Positions 34,910-42,590 of a stretch of 64,000 nt of DNA are shown piece by piece; position 1 is the first letter of the stretch; the number at the start of each line of letters is the position of its first letter. The DNA lies in assembly GCF_024498135.1 (NCBI RefSeq), contig NZ_JANHOH010000007.1, positions 62,001-126,000 on the forward strand, given 5' to 3'. The DNA is from Mucilaginibacter aquariorum. Its GTDB lineage: Bacteria > Bacteroidota > Bacteroidia > Sphingobacteriales > Sphingobacteriaceae. The notes beneath the pieces were generated by a model that was not told where the DNA came from, ran no database searches, and saw nothing but the letters and a program-made list of their open reading frames with translations. The translations under genes were made by a program, and so were the position numbers.

Positions 34910-35315
34910 TTTCTGTTTGTTGATAAATAGAAAGCTCTATGCCGATACCTAAATCAGCACAAAGTGTTAATAATGTATTTGGAAGATATTTGGATTGTAC
35001 AAATTTGTCGATATCATATTCTATACCAAAATTCAACGTTGCAAATTGAATTTCCGAAATAGATGGAATAAGCTTTAGATTTTTCTGATTTAAGTTTAAG
35101 TAACTAATGGCATCATCCACCTGTTTATTAAATTCATCGAATCCGGCGCTACTTACCCCTATCGAACAGCCTGAAAATTTATTTTTTTTACTTTTTGGTA
35201 AGTCTTTATGTATCAGTTGGTCTTTATAAAATATACCGTATGGCTTCACACCACATTGTGCTATGAAGCTATCAACATCAAAATTCTCTCCGATAATACT
35301 AAGTATGCAAGTCAT
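34899..35315 (-). CDS. Hypothetical protein (possibly DUF4279-like)
   Basis: 138 residues from the ATG at 35315; a TTG three codons earlier is also open. It has no signal peptide. The alternating pattern (ILSIIGENFDVDSFIAQCGVKPYGIFYKD at the start and LCADLGIGIELSIYQ at the end) resembles the DUF4279 group, which I can only suggest. It overlaps the following DUF2059 gene and starts just after the NagB fusion gene ends. Confidence 0.55.
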   Translation of the reverse strand: MTCILSIIGENFDVDSFIAQCGVKPYGIFYKDQLIHKDLPKSKKNKFSGCSIGVSSAGFDEFNKQVDDAISYLNLNQKNLKLIPSISEIQFATLNFGIEYDIDKFVQSKYLPNTLLTLCADLGIGIELSIYQQTENEI

Positions 35316-35326
35316 GTTTATCAATA

Positions 35327-37246
35327 TTAAAATTGATACCTCACAAAAGCTTCCATAGCAGCGTATTCTGCCATGCCCAGCCTGTCATAATTTTGGGCTG
35401 TCTCACGGTTTCTATCCTCGGCCCTTACCCAAAACTCGCGGGCATCATCCCCCGGGAATACGGGCCTATCCTTTTGCGACTGATGTTTAAATATGGCGTT
35501 GCGTTTGCGCAATACCTCGGCAGGCGAAAGCGGTACCGCCATTTCAATTTCGTGGGTAGGGAACTCCTGCCAGGCACCGCGGTACATCCAAACCCAGCAA
35601 TCATTCACCCAGGATTCGGTTTTGCGCAGCCTGCGCAACGATTCTATCACGATATGGAAACATACTATATGTGTGCCATGCGGATCGGCAAAGTCGCCGG
35701 CTGTAAATACTTGTTGCGGTTTTACTTTTTGCAGCAGTTCCATTGTCAGCCTGATATCTTCCTCGCCAACCGAATTTTTCTGTGTTTTTCCTGTTTCGTA
35801 AAAAGGCAGTGCCTGAAAATGGATATTGCTATCGGGCACACCTGCATAACGCGCTCCGGAGATGGCTTCGGTTTTACGGATGAACCCTTTTACATCGCGA
35901 ATCTCAAGCGAATCTATCTGGTTGGGTTGTTTAACCGCCATAAACTGGCGCATATCCTCATAAATGCCTTTTATTTTTGAGGCGTCTTCACCGATGCTTT
36001 CTTTAAAATCGATGGCAAACTCTACAAAGCGAAGCACATCATCATCCCATACAGCGGTATTGCCAGATGTTTGGTAAGCCACGTGTACATCATGCCCCTG
36101 GTCAACCAGGCGGATAAATGTGCCTCCCATTGAGATCACATCATCATCCGGGTGAGGTGAGAAGACAATAGAACGTTTGCGTGCAGGCTCGGCACGCTCG
36201 GGGCGCTGACTGTCATCTGCTCCCGGCTTACCGCCCGGCCAGCCGGTAATGGTATGCTGTACCTGGTTAAAAATATCAATATTCATCTGGTAAACCGGCC
36301 CCTGCTCTACTGCAAGCTGTGCCATACCATGGGTGTTATAATCTTCTTCAGTAAGTTTCAGGATAGGTTTGCCCGCTGCGCCCGAAAGCCAGATGACCGC
36401 CTTTTTCTTTAGCGGCGCATCCCAAACGCAGTCTTTAACCAGCCACGGGGTATCAAACCGGGTAAGATCTGAAGCGGCATCCACATCAAGCACAAACTCA
36501 ACATTATCTGAAAGCTGCAGGAAAGTTGCCGGCACCTCGCCCGACATTTCGCCCTCCACCGCTTTGCGGATGATCGGCGCTTTCTTGGCGCTCCAGGCCA
36601 TCAGGATAATTTCGCGGGCTTTAAATATAGTGCCAATGCCCATGGTTATGGCTTTGGTAGGTACATTCTGCTTACCACCAAAATCGCGCGAAGCATCACG
36701 GCGGGTTAGGTCATCCAAAGTAACCAAACGCGTGCCCGAGTTGGGTGCCGAGCCCGGCTCGTTAAAACCAATGTGACCGGTACGGCCAATGCCCAATATC
36801 TGCAGGTCTAATCCCCCTAGTTCTTCTATTTGCTTCTCGTAGGCTAAACAAAACGCGGCAACATCATCAGCGGCAAGTGTGCCGTCGGGGATGTGTACGT
36901 TAGCTCTGTTTATATCAACATGGTCAAACAAATTCTCGTTCATGAAGGTCACGTAGCTTTGCACGGCATCCGGCTTCATGGGGTAATACTCATCCAGGTT
37001 AAAAGTAATAACATTTTTAAAGGACAGGCCGTCCTCTTTATGCAAACGCACCAGTTCGGCATAAACTTTAATTGGGGTAACACCCGTGGCCAACCCCAAT
37101 ACGGCTTGTTGCCCCGCAGCGTCTTTTTTGCGGATAAGATTGGCTATACGCTTAGCAACAGCTACCGCAGCCGCATTTTGGTCGGAGTATACCGTTACCG
37201 GAAGTTTCTCGTACCGGGTCTCTTCTAATAAGTTTAATCTTGCCAT
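35327..37246 (-). CDS. nagB: Glucosamine-6-phosphate deaminase fused to a PIG-L/LmbE-type deacetylase
   Basis: 639 residues from the ATG at 37246; the frame is open further upstream, but the -7 element lies there. Residues ~15-270 are a NagB domain (LGLATGVTPIKVY, NLDEYYPM, GIGRTGHIGFNEPGSAPNSGTR). Residues ~375-639 are a PIG-L domain starting VFSPHPDDDVISMGG, with metal-binding HPDD, and HGTHIVCF near 555. NagB converts glucosamine-6-phosphate to fructose-6-phosphate plus ammonia; PIG-L enzymes remove N-acetyl groups from sugars. Fused proteins of this size are known in Bacteroidota as deaminase-like proteins whose activity is uncertain. Divergent from anmK, which also feeds amino-sugar recycling. 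Confidence 0.88.
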   Translation of the reverse strand: MARLNLLEETRYEKLPVTVYSDQNAAAVAVAKRIANLIRKKDAAGQQAVLGLATGVTPIKVYAELVRLHKEDGLSFKNVITFNLDEYYPMKPDAVQSYVTFMNENLFDHVDINRANVHIPDGTLAADDVAAFCLAYEKQIEELGGLDLQILGIGRTGHIGFNEPGSAPNSGTRLVTLDDLTRRDASRDFGGKQNVPTKAITMGIGTIFKAREIILMAWSAKKAPIIRKAVEGEMSGEVPATFLQLSDNVEFVLDVDAASDLTRFDTPWLVKDCVWDAPLKKKAVIWLSGAAGKPILKLTEEDYNTHGMAQLAVEQGPVYQMNIDIFNQVQHTITGWPGGKPGADDSQRPERAEPARKRSIVFSPHPDDDVISMGGTFIRLVDQGHDVHVAYQTSGNTAVWDDDVLRFVEFAIDFKESIGEDASKIKGIYEDMRQFMAVKQPNQIDSLEIRDVKGFIRKTEAISGARYAGVPDSNIHFQALPFYETGKTQKNSVGEEDIRLTMELLQKVKPQQVFTAGDFADPHGTHIVCFHIVIESLRRLRKTESWVNDCWVWMYRGAWQEFPTHEIEMAVPLSPAEVLRKRNAIFKHQSQKDRPVFPGDDAREFWVRAEDRNRETAQNYDRLGMAEYAAMEAFVRYQF

Positions 37247-37279
37247 AGGTTTGCTTGTAATTGGTTTACAGTGCCTCAA

Positions 37280-37287
37280 AACAAATA
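37280..37287 (-). promoter_or_regulatory. -7 promoter element for the NagB fusion gene
   Basis: TATATTTG on the minus strand, exact TAnnTTTG match, 34 bases before the chosen ATG. It supports that start over the longer frame. Confidence 0.5.
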
Positions 37288-37358
37288 TATCAGATATTTG
37301 CATACAGGGTGTTTTAATTTATCTTTTGTGCAGCACGCCAAAACAGGTAAATTAGCGC

Positions 37359-38552
37359 ATGCCTCAATTGAACCAAAACCTGCAAAAACTATTTAATATC
37401 GCCCAAAAAGAAGAAAAGCTGGGCATCGGTTTAATGTCGGGCACATCGTTGGATGGGCTGGATATTGCCCTATGTAAATTCAGCGGGAGCGGCGTAAAAA
37501 CAGAGTTCAAACTGCTGCAGTTTATTACCATCCCCTACGAGGAAAGCTTTAAGAAAGAGGTGCAGGAGGTATTTGCCAAGAAGCAGGTAAGCCTGGAAAA
37601 GGTTACTTTGTTAAACGCTTACATCGGCAACTTTCATGGCGAGCTGGTTTTACAGGCATTGAAGCAATGGAATATCAATCCAAATGATGTTGATTTTATT
37701 GCGAGCCACGGCCAAACCATTTATCACGCGCCAAAACATCAGCATAAACAAACGGGCTATGGTAATGCTACCCTGCAAATTGGCGATGCTGACCATTTAG
37801 CGGTTAAAACAGGCATATTAACGATTAGCGATTTCCGCCAGAAACATATTGCAGCAGGCGGCGAGGGCGCACCTTTAGCTTTATATGGCGATGTTTTATT
37901 AGGCAGTAAACCTGGCGAAGAAAGGATACTGTTAAATATTGGCGGTATAGCCAACCTTACGTATTTACCTGCAGATAGTAATAGCATGGAAGTTTTATGT
38001 ACCGATATCGGCCCCGGCAATACACTGATAGATGCCGCCTGCCGTAAATATTTCGACAAGCCTTTTGATGAAGATTCGGTGATAGCCAATTCGGGCACGG
38101 TGGATGAAACTTTATTGGAGGACATGCTGCATCACCCTTTCTTTAACGAAACCCTGCCTAAAACTACCGGCCCGGAGTTATTTAACTTGGAGTTCGTGGC
38201 CGATGCGCAGCAAACATCGCGCACGTTCAACATCAACAAGGCGGATCTGTTGGCTACGCTGAGCGCATTTACTGGGCGCACCATCAGCAATTTTATACTA
38301 ACGCACTTCAATGTGCCCGGCCTTAAAATATTTGTAAGCGGCGGCGGGGCGCGTAACCCATACGTTATTAATTATCTGAAAAAGGCACTGCCAAACGCCA
38401 CCATAGCCAACACCAGCGAATTAGGAATTGACCCCGATGCCAAGGAGGCAATATTATTTGCTTTGCTTGGTAATGAGGCGCTTTGCGGAGAGCCGATTGC
38501 TATTGGGGACAACCCTGCTGTGTTGATGGGGAAGTTTAGTTTTCCGGCTTAA
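37359..38552 (+). CDS. anmK: Anhydro-N-acetylmuramic acid kinase
   Basis: 397 residues. ASKHA-fold kinase motifs: GLMSGTSLDGLDIA (phosphate 1 loop) near residue 23, SHGQTIYH, LLNIGGIANLTYL and TDIGPGNTLIDA in the middle, and FVSGGGARNPY near the adenine site. The enzyme phosphorylates and opens 1,6-anhydro-MurNAc from peptidoglycan turnover to MurNAc-6-phosphate. The ATG at 37359 gives 15 additional N-terminal residues before the conserved core. Divergent from the NagB fusion gene, together suggesting amino-sugar recycling. Confidence 0.95.
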   Translation: MPQLNQNLQKLFNIAQKEEKLGIGLMSGTSLDGLDIALCKFSGSGVKTEFKLLQFITIPYEESFKKEVQEVFAKKQVSLEKVTLLNAYIGNFHGELVLQALKQWNINPNDVDFIASHGQTIYHAPKHQHKQTGYGNATLQIGDADHLAVKTGILTISDFRQKHIAAGGEGAPLALYGDVLLGSKPGEERILLNIGGIANLTYLPADSNSMEVLCTDIGPGNTLIDAACRKYFDKPFDEDSVIANSGTVDETLLEDMLHHPFFNETLPKTTGPELFNLEFVADAQQTSRTFNINKADLLATLSAFTGRTISNFILTHFNVPGLKIFVSGGGARNPYVINYLKKALPNATIANTSELGIDPDAKEAILFALLGNEALCGEPIAIGDNPAVLMGKFSFPA

Positions 38553-38556
38553 TTAT

Positions 38557-38656
38557 TTTACCACAAAGAGCACAATGGTTTTCACAAAGAACACAGAGAT
38601 TTAATTTTCTTGGCTTTGTGTGCTCTGTGATTTTTCTCTGTGTTCTTTGTGGTAAA
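38557..38656. repeat. Inverted-repeat element with TTTACCACAAAGA arms
   Basis: TTTACCACAAAGAGCACA at the left and TGTTCTTTGTGGTAAA at the right are near-complementary, with extra internal matches (CACAAAGAACACAGAG against CTCTGTGTTCTTTG). It fills the gap after anmK. No ORF. Confidence 0.8.
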
Positions 38657-38725
38657 CTCGCCAAAATACCCCTCCTTTTAAAATGAAAAACATTTATCTG
38701 TATATTCGGGTCAAATTTTAAACGC

Positions 38726-39187
38726 ATGAACGCTTATCAGTTTTTCCTGTACTTCCACTCGGGTTTCAGGTACATCGTATTTTTATTGGTTGTTATTGCA
38801 ATTTTACGCGCCTTTGCCGATTGGTTCGGCAAAAAATCTTACAGCAATGGTAACCGCAAATTCAACCTGTTTACCATGATATCGGTACACACCCAAATTT
38901 TGCTCGGCCTTGTATTGTACTTTTTAAGCCCCAACGTAAGGTTTGGCGCTGGTGTTATGAAAGATGCAACAGCACGCTATTGGACGGTTGAACACATCAG
39001 TATGATGATCATTGCCATGATACTGGTTACCATTGGCCACAGCAAATCTAAAAAGGCGGTTTTGCCGGAAGGTAAGCACAAAGCGATAGCGATTTTTTAC
39101 TCTTTAGCCTTTGTTATTATAGTGATAGCCATCGTTTTAATGACTAAAGATGCTCCCGGACATACTTTTTTTGGGATATCCCACTAA
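38726..39187 (+). CDS. Small four-helix membrane protein, cytochrome b-like
   Basis: 153 residues with four predicted membrane segments (about 14-30, 50-70, 92-106, 122-142) and His residues near helix ends (H11, and others in SVHTQIL, VEHISMM, TIGHSKS). Similar small Bacteroidota proteins are often labelled cytochrome b; heme binding is a guess from the His placement. It lies just before the trp promoter and its 3' end abuts it. Confidence 0.6.
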   Translation: MNAYQFFLYFHSGFRYIVFLLVVIAILRAFADWFGKKSYSNGNRKFNLFTMISVHTQILLGLVLYFLSPNVRFGAGVMKDATARYWTVEHISMMIIAMILVTIGHSKSKKAVLPEGKHKAIAIFYSLAFVIIVIAIVLMTKDAPGHTFFGISH

Positions 39188-39203
39188 AAAAGTCGACAAA
39201 AAA

Positions 39204-39233
39204 TTTGTTAATTCAATTTTTTGTATAAATTTG
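39204..39233 (+). promoter_or_regulatory. Promoter of the trp operon (TTTG-N18-TAAATTTG)
   Basis: TTTG at 39204-39207 and TAAATTTG at 39226-39233, 18-base spacer, exact consensus. The predicted start (~39240) falls only a few bases before the leader-peptide ATG at 39244, so the leader peptide would be almost leaderless. Confidence 0.65.
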
Positions 39234-39243
39234 TTGCCACGAT

Positions 39244-39306
39244 ATGAAAAGAACTACCCTTAATACCAATTGGTGGCACTATGTGAAAACATGGCAGGCC
39301 GGATAG
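39244..39306 (+). CDS. trpL: trp operon leader peptide
   Basis: A 20-residue ORF, MKRTTLNTNWWHYVKTWQAG, with three Trp codons (residues 10, 11 and 17) in a proteome where Trp is rare. It stands directly before a terminator hairpin and trpE. This is the arrangement of ribosome-mediated attenuation: stalling at Trp codons when charged tRNA-Trp is scarce prevents the terminator. The GCCGG at 39298-39302, which covers its last codons, can pair with CCGGC (39351-39355) in the terminator's left arm, a candidate antiterminator contact. Confidence 0.85.
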   Translation: MKRTTLNTNWWHYVKTWQAG

Positions 39307-39346
39307 TTTTTGATATGCAGTACTAATCAAATGTAAACCTAATTTG

Positions 39347-39382
39347 AAACCCGGCGAACGCTCAATTCGCCGGGTTTTTTTG
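39347..39382 (+). terminator. trp attenuator terminator
   Basis: AAACCCGGCGAA (39347-39358) pairs perfectly with TTCGCCGGGTTT (39366-39377) around a 7-base loop, followed by a T run. It lies 40 bases after the leader peptide stop and 26 bases before trpE. Confidence 0.9.
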
Positions 39383-39408
39383 TTTAATGCGCTCTGAGAT
39401 AATTACTA

Positions 39409-40818
39409 ATGAAGAAATATAAAATTACCACTACCCATAAAAAGCTACTTGCTGATACCACAACCCCGGTAAGTATTTACCTGCGTTTAAGGGATGTATT
39501 TCCCAACTCGCTGCTGCTGGAAAGCTCGGATTATCACAGCCGCGAAAACAGCTTAAGCTTTGTTTGCTGTGCACCCTTTAGCGGTCTGGTTTTAGATGAT
39601 AATATCCTTAAAAAGAAGTTCCCGGATGGCAGCGAGGAAATAAGCAACCCAGGCGAATTTGATATAACCGACGAGATAAACAATTTTACCGCCCGTTTTG
39701 AAGTGGAGGCCAGTACCTCTAAAATATTATCAAACGGATTGTTCGGTTACTTTACTCACGAGGCGGTAGAGCACTTCGAAACTATTCGTTTAAAGGAAAG
39801 CAACGATACCACCCGTAAGATCCCGGTGATGCAGTATAATATCTACAGCTACATCATCGCGATAGATCACTTTAAAAACGAACTGTACATTTTCCATAAC
39901 CAGGTAGACGGCCAACCGCAAACCAACGGGCTGGAGAAAATTGAAGACCTGATCAAAAACAAGAACTTCCCGGAGTACAGCTTTAAAAGCAACGAGGCAG
40001 AAAAATCAAATCTTACCAACGAAGAGTTTATTGCCATTGTTGAGAAGATGAAGCAGCACATCTATCGTGGTGATGTGTTCCAGATAGTACCGTCAAGGGC
40101 GTTCTCGCGTAAGTTTTTGGGCGATGAATTTAACGTTTATCGTGCGCTGCGCTCTATCAACCCATCGCCATATTTGTTCTATTTTGATTACGGTGATTTC
40201 AGGATCTTTGGTTCATCACCCGAGGCACAGATCACCATTAAGAATAATATAGCGAGCATTTTCCCTATAGCCGGAACATTTAAACGGAGCGGAGATGATG
40301 ACAAGGATGCCGAACTGGCCCGCCAGCTAGAGGCCGACCCCAAAGAATCTGCCGAGCACGTAATGCTGGTTGATTTGGCCCGTAACGACTTGAGCCGCCA
40401 CTGCGAGCAGGTGAGCGTGAAGGCTTTTAAAGAGGTACAATACTACTCGCATTTGATCCATTTGGTATCCCACGTAAGTGGTAAACTAAAACCCGGCACA
40501 ACTTCATTTAAGATTGTTGCCGATACCTTCCCGGCAGGCACGCTAAGTGGCGCTCCAAAATACCGTGCAATGGAAATTATCGACGAGAACGAAAAAAGCA
40601 AACGCAGTTTTTACAGCGGCGCCCTTGGTTTCTTTGGCTTTAACGGCGATTTTAACCATGCCATCATGATCCGTTCGTTCCTGAGCAAGAACAATACATT
40701 GCATTACCAGGCAGGCGCCGGCATCGTAGCCGGTTCTATTGCCGAGAGCGAATTAAAAGAGGTAGATAATAAAATAGCCGCTTTACGCAAAGCGATTGAA
40801 TTAGCGGAAGAATTATAG
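39409..40818 (+). CDS. trpE: Anthranilate synthase component I
   Basis: 469 residues. The N-terminal tryptophan-binding motif LLES (36-39) predicts feedback inhibition. The chorismate-binding domain includes GDVFQIVPSRAFSR, SSPEAQ, PIAGTFKRSGD, DLARNDL and PAGTLSGAPKYRAMEII. It makes anthranilate from chorismate with ammonia supplied by TrpG. First structural gene after the attenuator; trpG follows after 90 bases of intergenic sequence holding short repeat-like fragments. Confidence 0.96.
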   Translation: MKKYKITTTHKKLLADTTTPVSIYLRLRDVFPNSLLLESSDYHSRENSLSFVCCAPFSGLVLDDNILKKKFPDGSEEISNPGEFDITDEINNFTARFEVEASTSKILSNGLFGYFTHEAVEHFETIRLKESNDTTRKIPVMQYNIYSYIIAIDHFKNELYIFHNQVDGQPQTNGLEKIEDLIKNKNFPEYSFKSNEAEKSNLTNEEFIAIVEKMKQHIYRGDVFQIVPSRAFSRKFLGDEFNVYRALRSINPSPYLFYFDYGDFRIFGSSPEAQITIKNNIASIFPIAGTFKRSGDDDKDAELARQLEADPKESAEHVMLVDLARNDLSRHCEQVSVKAFKEVQYYSHLIHLVSHVSGKLKPGTTSFKIVADTFPAGTLSGAPKYRAMEIIDENEKSKRSFYSGALGFFGFNGDFNHAIMIRSFLSKNNTLHYQAGAGIVAGSIAESELKEVDNKIAALRKAIELAEEL

Positions 40819-40822
40819 TCGC

Positions 40823-40905
40823 TTCGCGGGTGATTAGTGATTGGAGAATAGTGATTAGTTAAAACGAATTTAGTTCCCCTCTTGAGAGGGGTTAGGGGTG
40901 TGTAA
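40823..40905. repeat. Short repeat-like fragments between trpE and trpG
   Basis: GTGATTAGTGATTGGAGAATAGTGATTAGTT contains three near-copies of GTGATTAG, followed by CCCCTCTTGAGAGGGG, a perfect hairpin stem, and GGTTAGGGGTG. These resemble pieces of widespread Bacteroidota intergenic repeats. The spacer is unusual inside a trp operon. Confidence 0.5.
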
Positions 40906-40908
40906 AAA

Positions 40909-41478
40909 ATGAAAAATATATTAATAATAGACAATTACGATTCTTTCACCTATAACCTGGTGCATTTGGTAAACGAGTTAGGTTTACAATGCGAGGTTTG
41001 GAGAAACGATCAGTTCAAGATAGAGGACGTAGACAAATTCAGTCATATCATTCTTTCGCCCGGCCCGGGTATCCCATCAGAAGCAGGTTTGCTTTTAGCT
41101 GTGATAGAAAAGTACGCACCTACAAAAAGCATTTTTGGGGTATGTTTAGGTCAGCAGGCTATTGCCGAAGTTTTTGGCGGTAAACTGTACAACCTGCCAC
41201 AGCCTATGCACGGCATTGCCACGCCAATTAAAGTAACGGATTTGAACGAGCCGCTTTTTGCCGGCCTGCCTGATACTTTTAAAGTAGGCCGTTACCACTC
41301 CTGGGTAGTTGAAAAAGATTTGCCTGCAATACTGGAAATTACCGCCATTGATGAAGAGGACGGCTCGATTATGGCGCTAAGGCACAAAGAATACAACGTG
41401 CGTGGCGTACAGTTCCACCCGGAATCGGTACTGACTGAGTACGGTAAAGAAATGATGCAGAATTGGTTGAATGCGTAA
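40909..41478 (+). CDS. trpG: Anthranilate synthase component II (glutamine amidotransferase)
   Basis: 189 residues, class I amidotransferase. The start motif IDNYDSFTYNLVH, oxyanion strand SPGPGIP, catalytic Cys79 in FGVCLGQQAI and the His-x-Glu pair in VQFHPESVLTEYG near 170 are all present. It releases ammonia from glutamine for TrpE; in some bacteria it also serves p-aminobenzoate synthase. Start chosen at the ATG directly before KNILIIDNYDS. Confidence 0.95.
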   Translation: MKNILIIDNYDSFTYNLVHLVNELGLQCEVWRNDQFKIEDVDKFSHIILSPGPGIPSEAGLLLAVIEKYAPTKSIFGVCLGQQAIAEVFGGKLYNLPQPMHGIATPIKVTDLNEPLFAGLPDTFKVGRYHSWVVEKDLPAILEITAIDEEDGSIMALRHKEYNVRGVQFHPESVLTEYGKEMMQNWLNA

Positions 41479-41483
41479 TCCCA

Positions 41484-41585
41484 CCTGTCATTTCGAACGA
41501 TAGAGAGAAATCCTGTTCATAAGATAGGTAGCGAACCTTGCATATTGAACAAGATTTCTCCTCGTACCTCGTTCGAAATGACAGG
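41484..41585. repeat. Inverted-repeat element, copy 1 of the CCTGTCATTTCGAACGATAG family
   Basis: The left arm starts CCTGTCATTTCGAACGA and continues GAGAAATC; the right arm has GATTTCTCC and ends TCGTTCGAAATGACAGG. The arms are complementary over most of ~35 bases. It occupies the whole gap between trpG and trpC. The second copy is at 52189-52325 with a longer centre. Confidence 0.85.
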
Positions 41586-41608
41586 CGTTTATTATAGATT
41601 TGAATAAA

Positions 41609-42394
41609 ATGAACATACTCGATAAAATAGTTGCCCATAAAAAAAAGGAAGTTGAACGGGATAAGGTACGCACCTCTTATACCAAACTGGAAGAATCAGA
41701 GTATTTCCACCGCGAAACATACTCTTTTAAAGATTTTCTACTGGCGCCCGACAGAACAGGAATTATAGCGGAATTTAAGCGTAAATCGCCGTCAAAAGGT
41801 ATCATTAATGATGATGCCCTGGTGAAGGATGTTACCAAAGATTATGCGGAGGCAGGCGCTTCGGCATGCTCGGTACTAACCGACTATGGCTTTTTTATGG
41901 GCCGCAAAATGGATGTTACCCGTGCCCGCAGGGCTACCAATATCCCTATCCTGCGTAAAGATTTTATGATAGATGAGTACCAGGTTATTGAGGCAAAGGC
42001 ATTAGGGGCAGATATTATTCTATTGATAGCCGCCATACTTACCCCTGCCGAGATCAAAAACTTGGCTGCTCTTGCAAAAAGCCTGGAACTAAATGTGCTG
42101 CTGGAAGTGCATAACCTGGAAGAGCTGGAACGTAGCTTAGACCCTAACCTGGATGCCATCGGCGTAAATAACCGCAACCTGGCCGATTTCACGGTATCGG
42201 TAGAAAACTCCTTTAAACTGGCCGATCAGATCCCCAATGATTTTATGAAGATCTCGGAAAGTGCTATTAGTGATACCGAAACTATTAAGCAGCTAAAAGC
42301 GGTTGGTTTTAATGGCTTTTTAATTGGCGAGAATTTTATGAAACAGCAAGATCCCGGAGCAGCAATGCGGGAGTTTGTGAAAGGGTTGAAATAA
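41609..42394 (+). CDS. trpC: Indole-3-glycerol-phosphate synthase
   Basis: 261 residues from the ATG at 41609 (a TTG three codons upstream is open but less likely). TIM barrel with catalytic Glu and Lys in IIAEFKRKSPSKG near 50-60, LTDYGFFMGRK, LRKDFMIDEYQV, GVNNRNLADF and SESAI. It closes the indole ring from carboxyphenylamino-deoxyribulose phosphate. Separated from trpG by an inverted-repeat element; trpD, trpF, trpB and trpA are not next to it. Confidence 0.95.
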   Translation: MNILDKIVAHKKKEVERDKVRTSYTKLEESEYFHRETYSFKDFLLAPDRTGIIAEFKRKSPSKGIINDDALVKDVTKDYAEAGASACSVLTDYGFFMGRKMDVTRARRATNIPILRKDFMIDEYQVIEAKALGADIILLIAAILTPAEIKNLAALAKSLELNVLLEVHNLEELERSLDPNLDAIGVNNRNLADFTVSVENSFKLADQIPNDFMKISESAISDTETIKQLKAVGFNGFLIGENFMKQQDPGAAMREFVKGLK

Positions 42395-42407
42395 TATTTG
42401 CCAGCCA

Positions 42408-42516
42408 TTGCGCTCGTCTGCGACGAGTGCTTAACATGGGTTTGCGATTATATCGCTTCTTTTATCGCGCCGCAGACGCTAAGACACATTAAGCACTCGT
42501 CGCAGACAAGCGCAAG
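42408..42516. repeat. Inverted-repeat element, copy 2 of the CTCGTCTGCGACGAG family
   Basis: The arms TTGCGCTCGTCTGCGACGAG and CTCGTCGCAGACAAGCGCAA match copy 1 at 3756-3867. Its centre differs and carries GCGAT-tat-ATCGC. It lies directly after trpC, where further trp genes might be expected. Confidence 0.8.
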
Positions 42517-42590
42517 AGTAGGGGTGACCGATGAGTAAATTATTAATGCTAATTTTTTTAGTTTAATGTATTTTAATATCTTAGCTGTTC

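Noticed and set aside
42395..42590. trpD remnant after trpC
   Set aside because: The interval is an inverted-repeat element and AT-rich sequence; no frame resembles anthranilate phosphoribosyltransferase.
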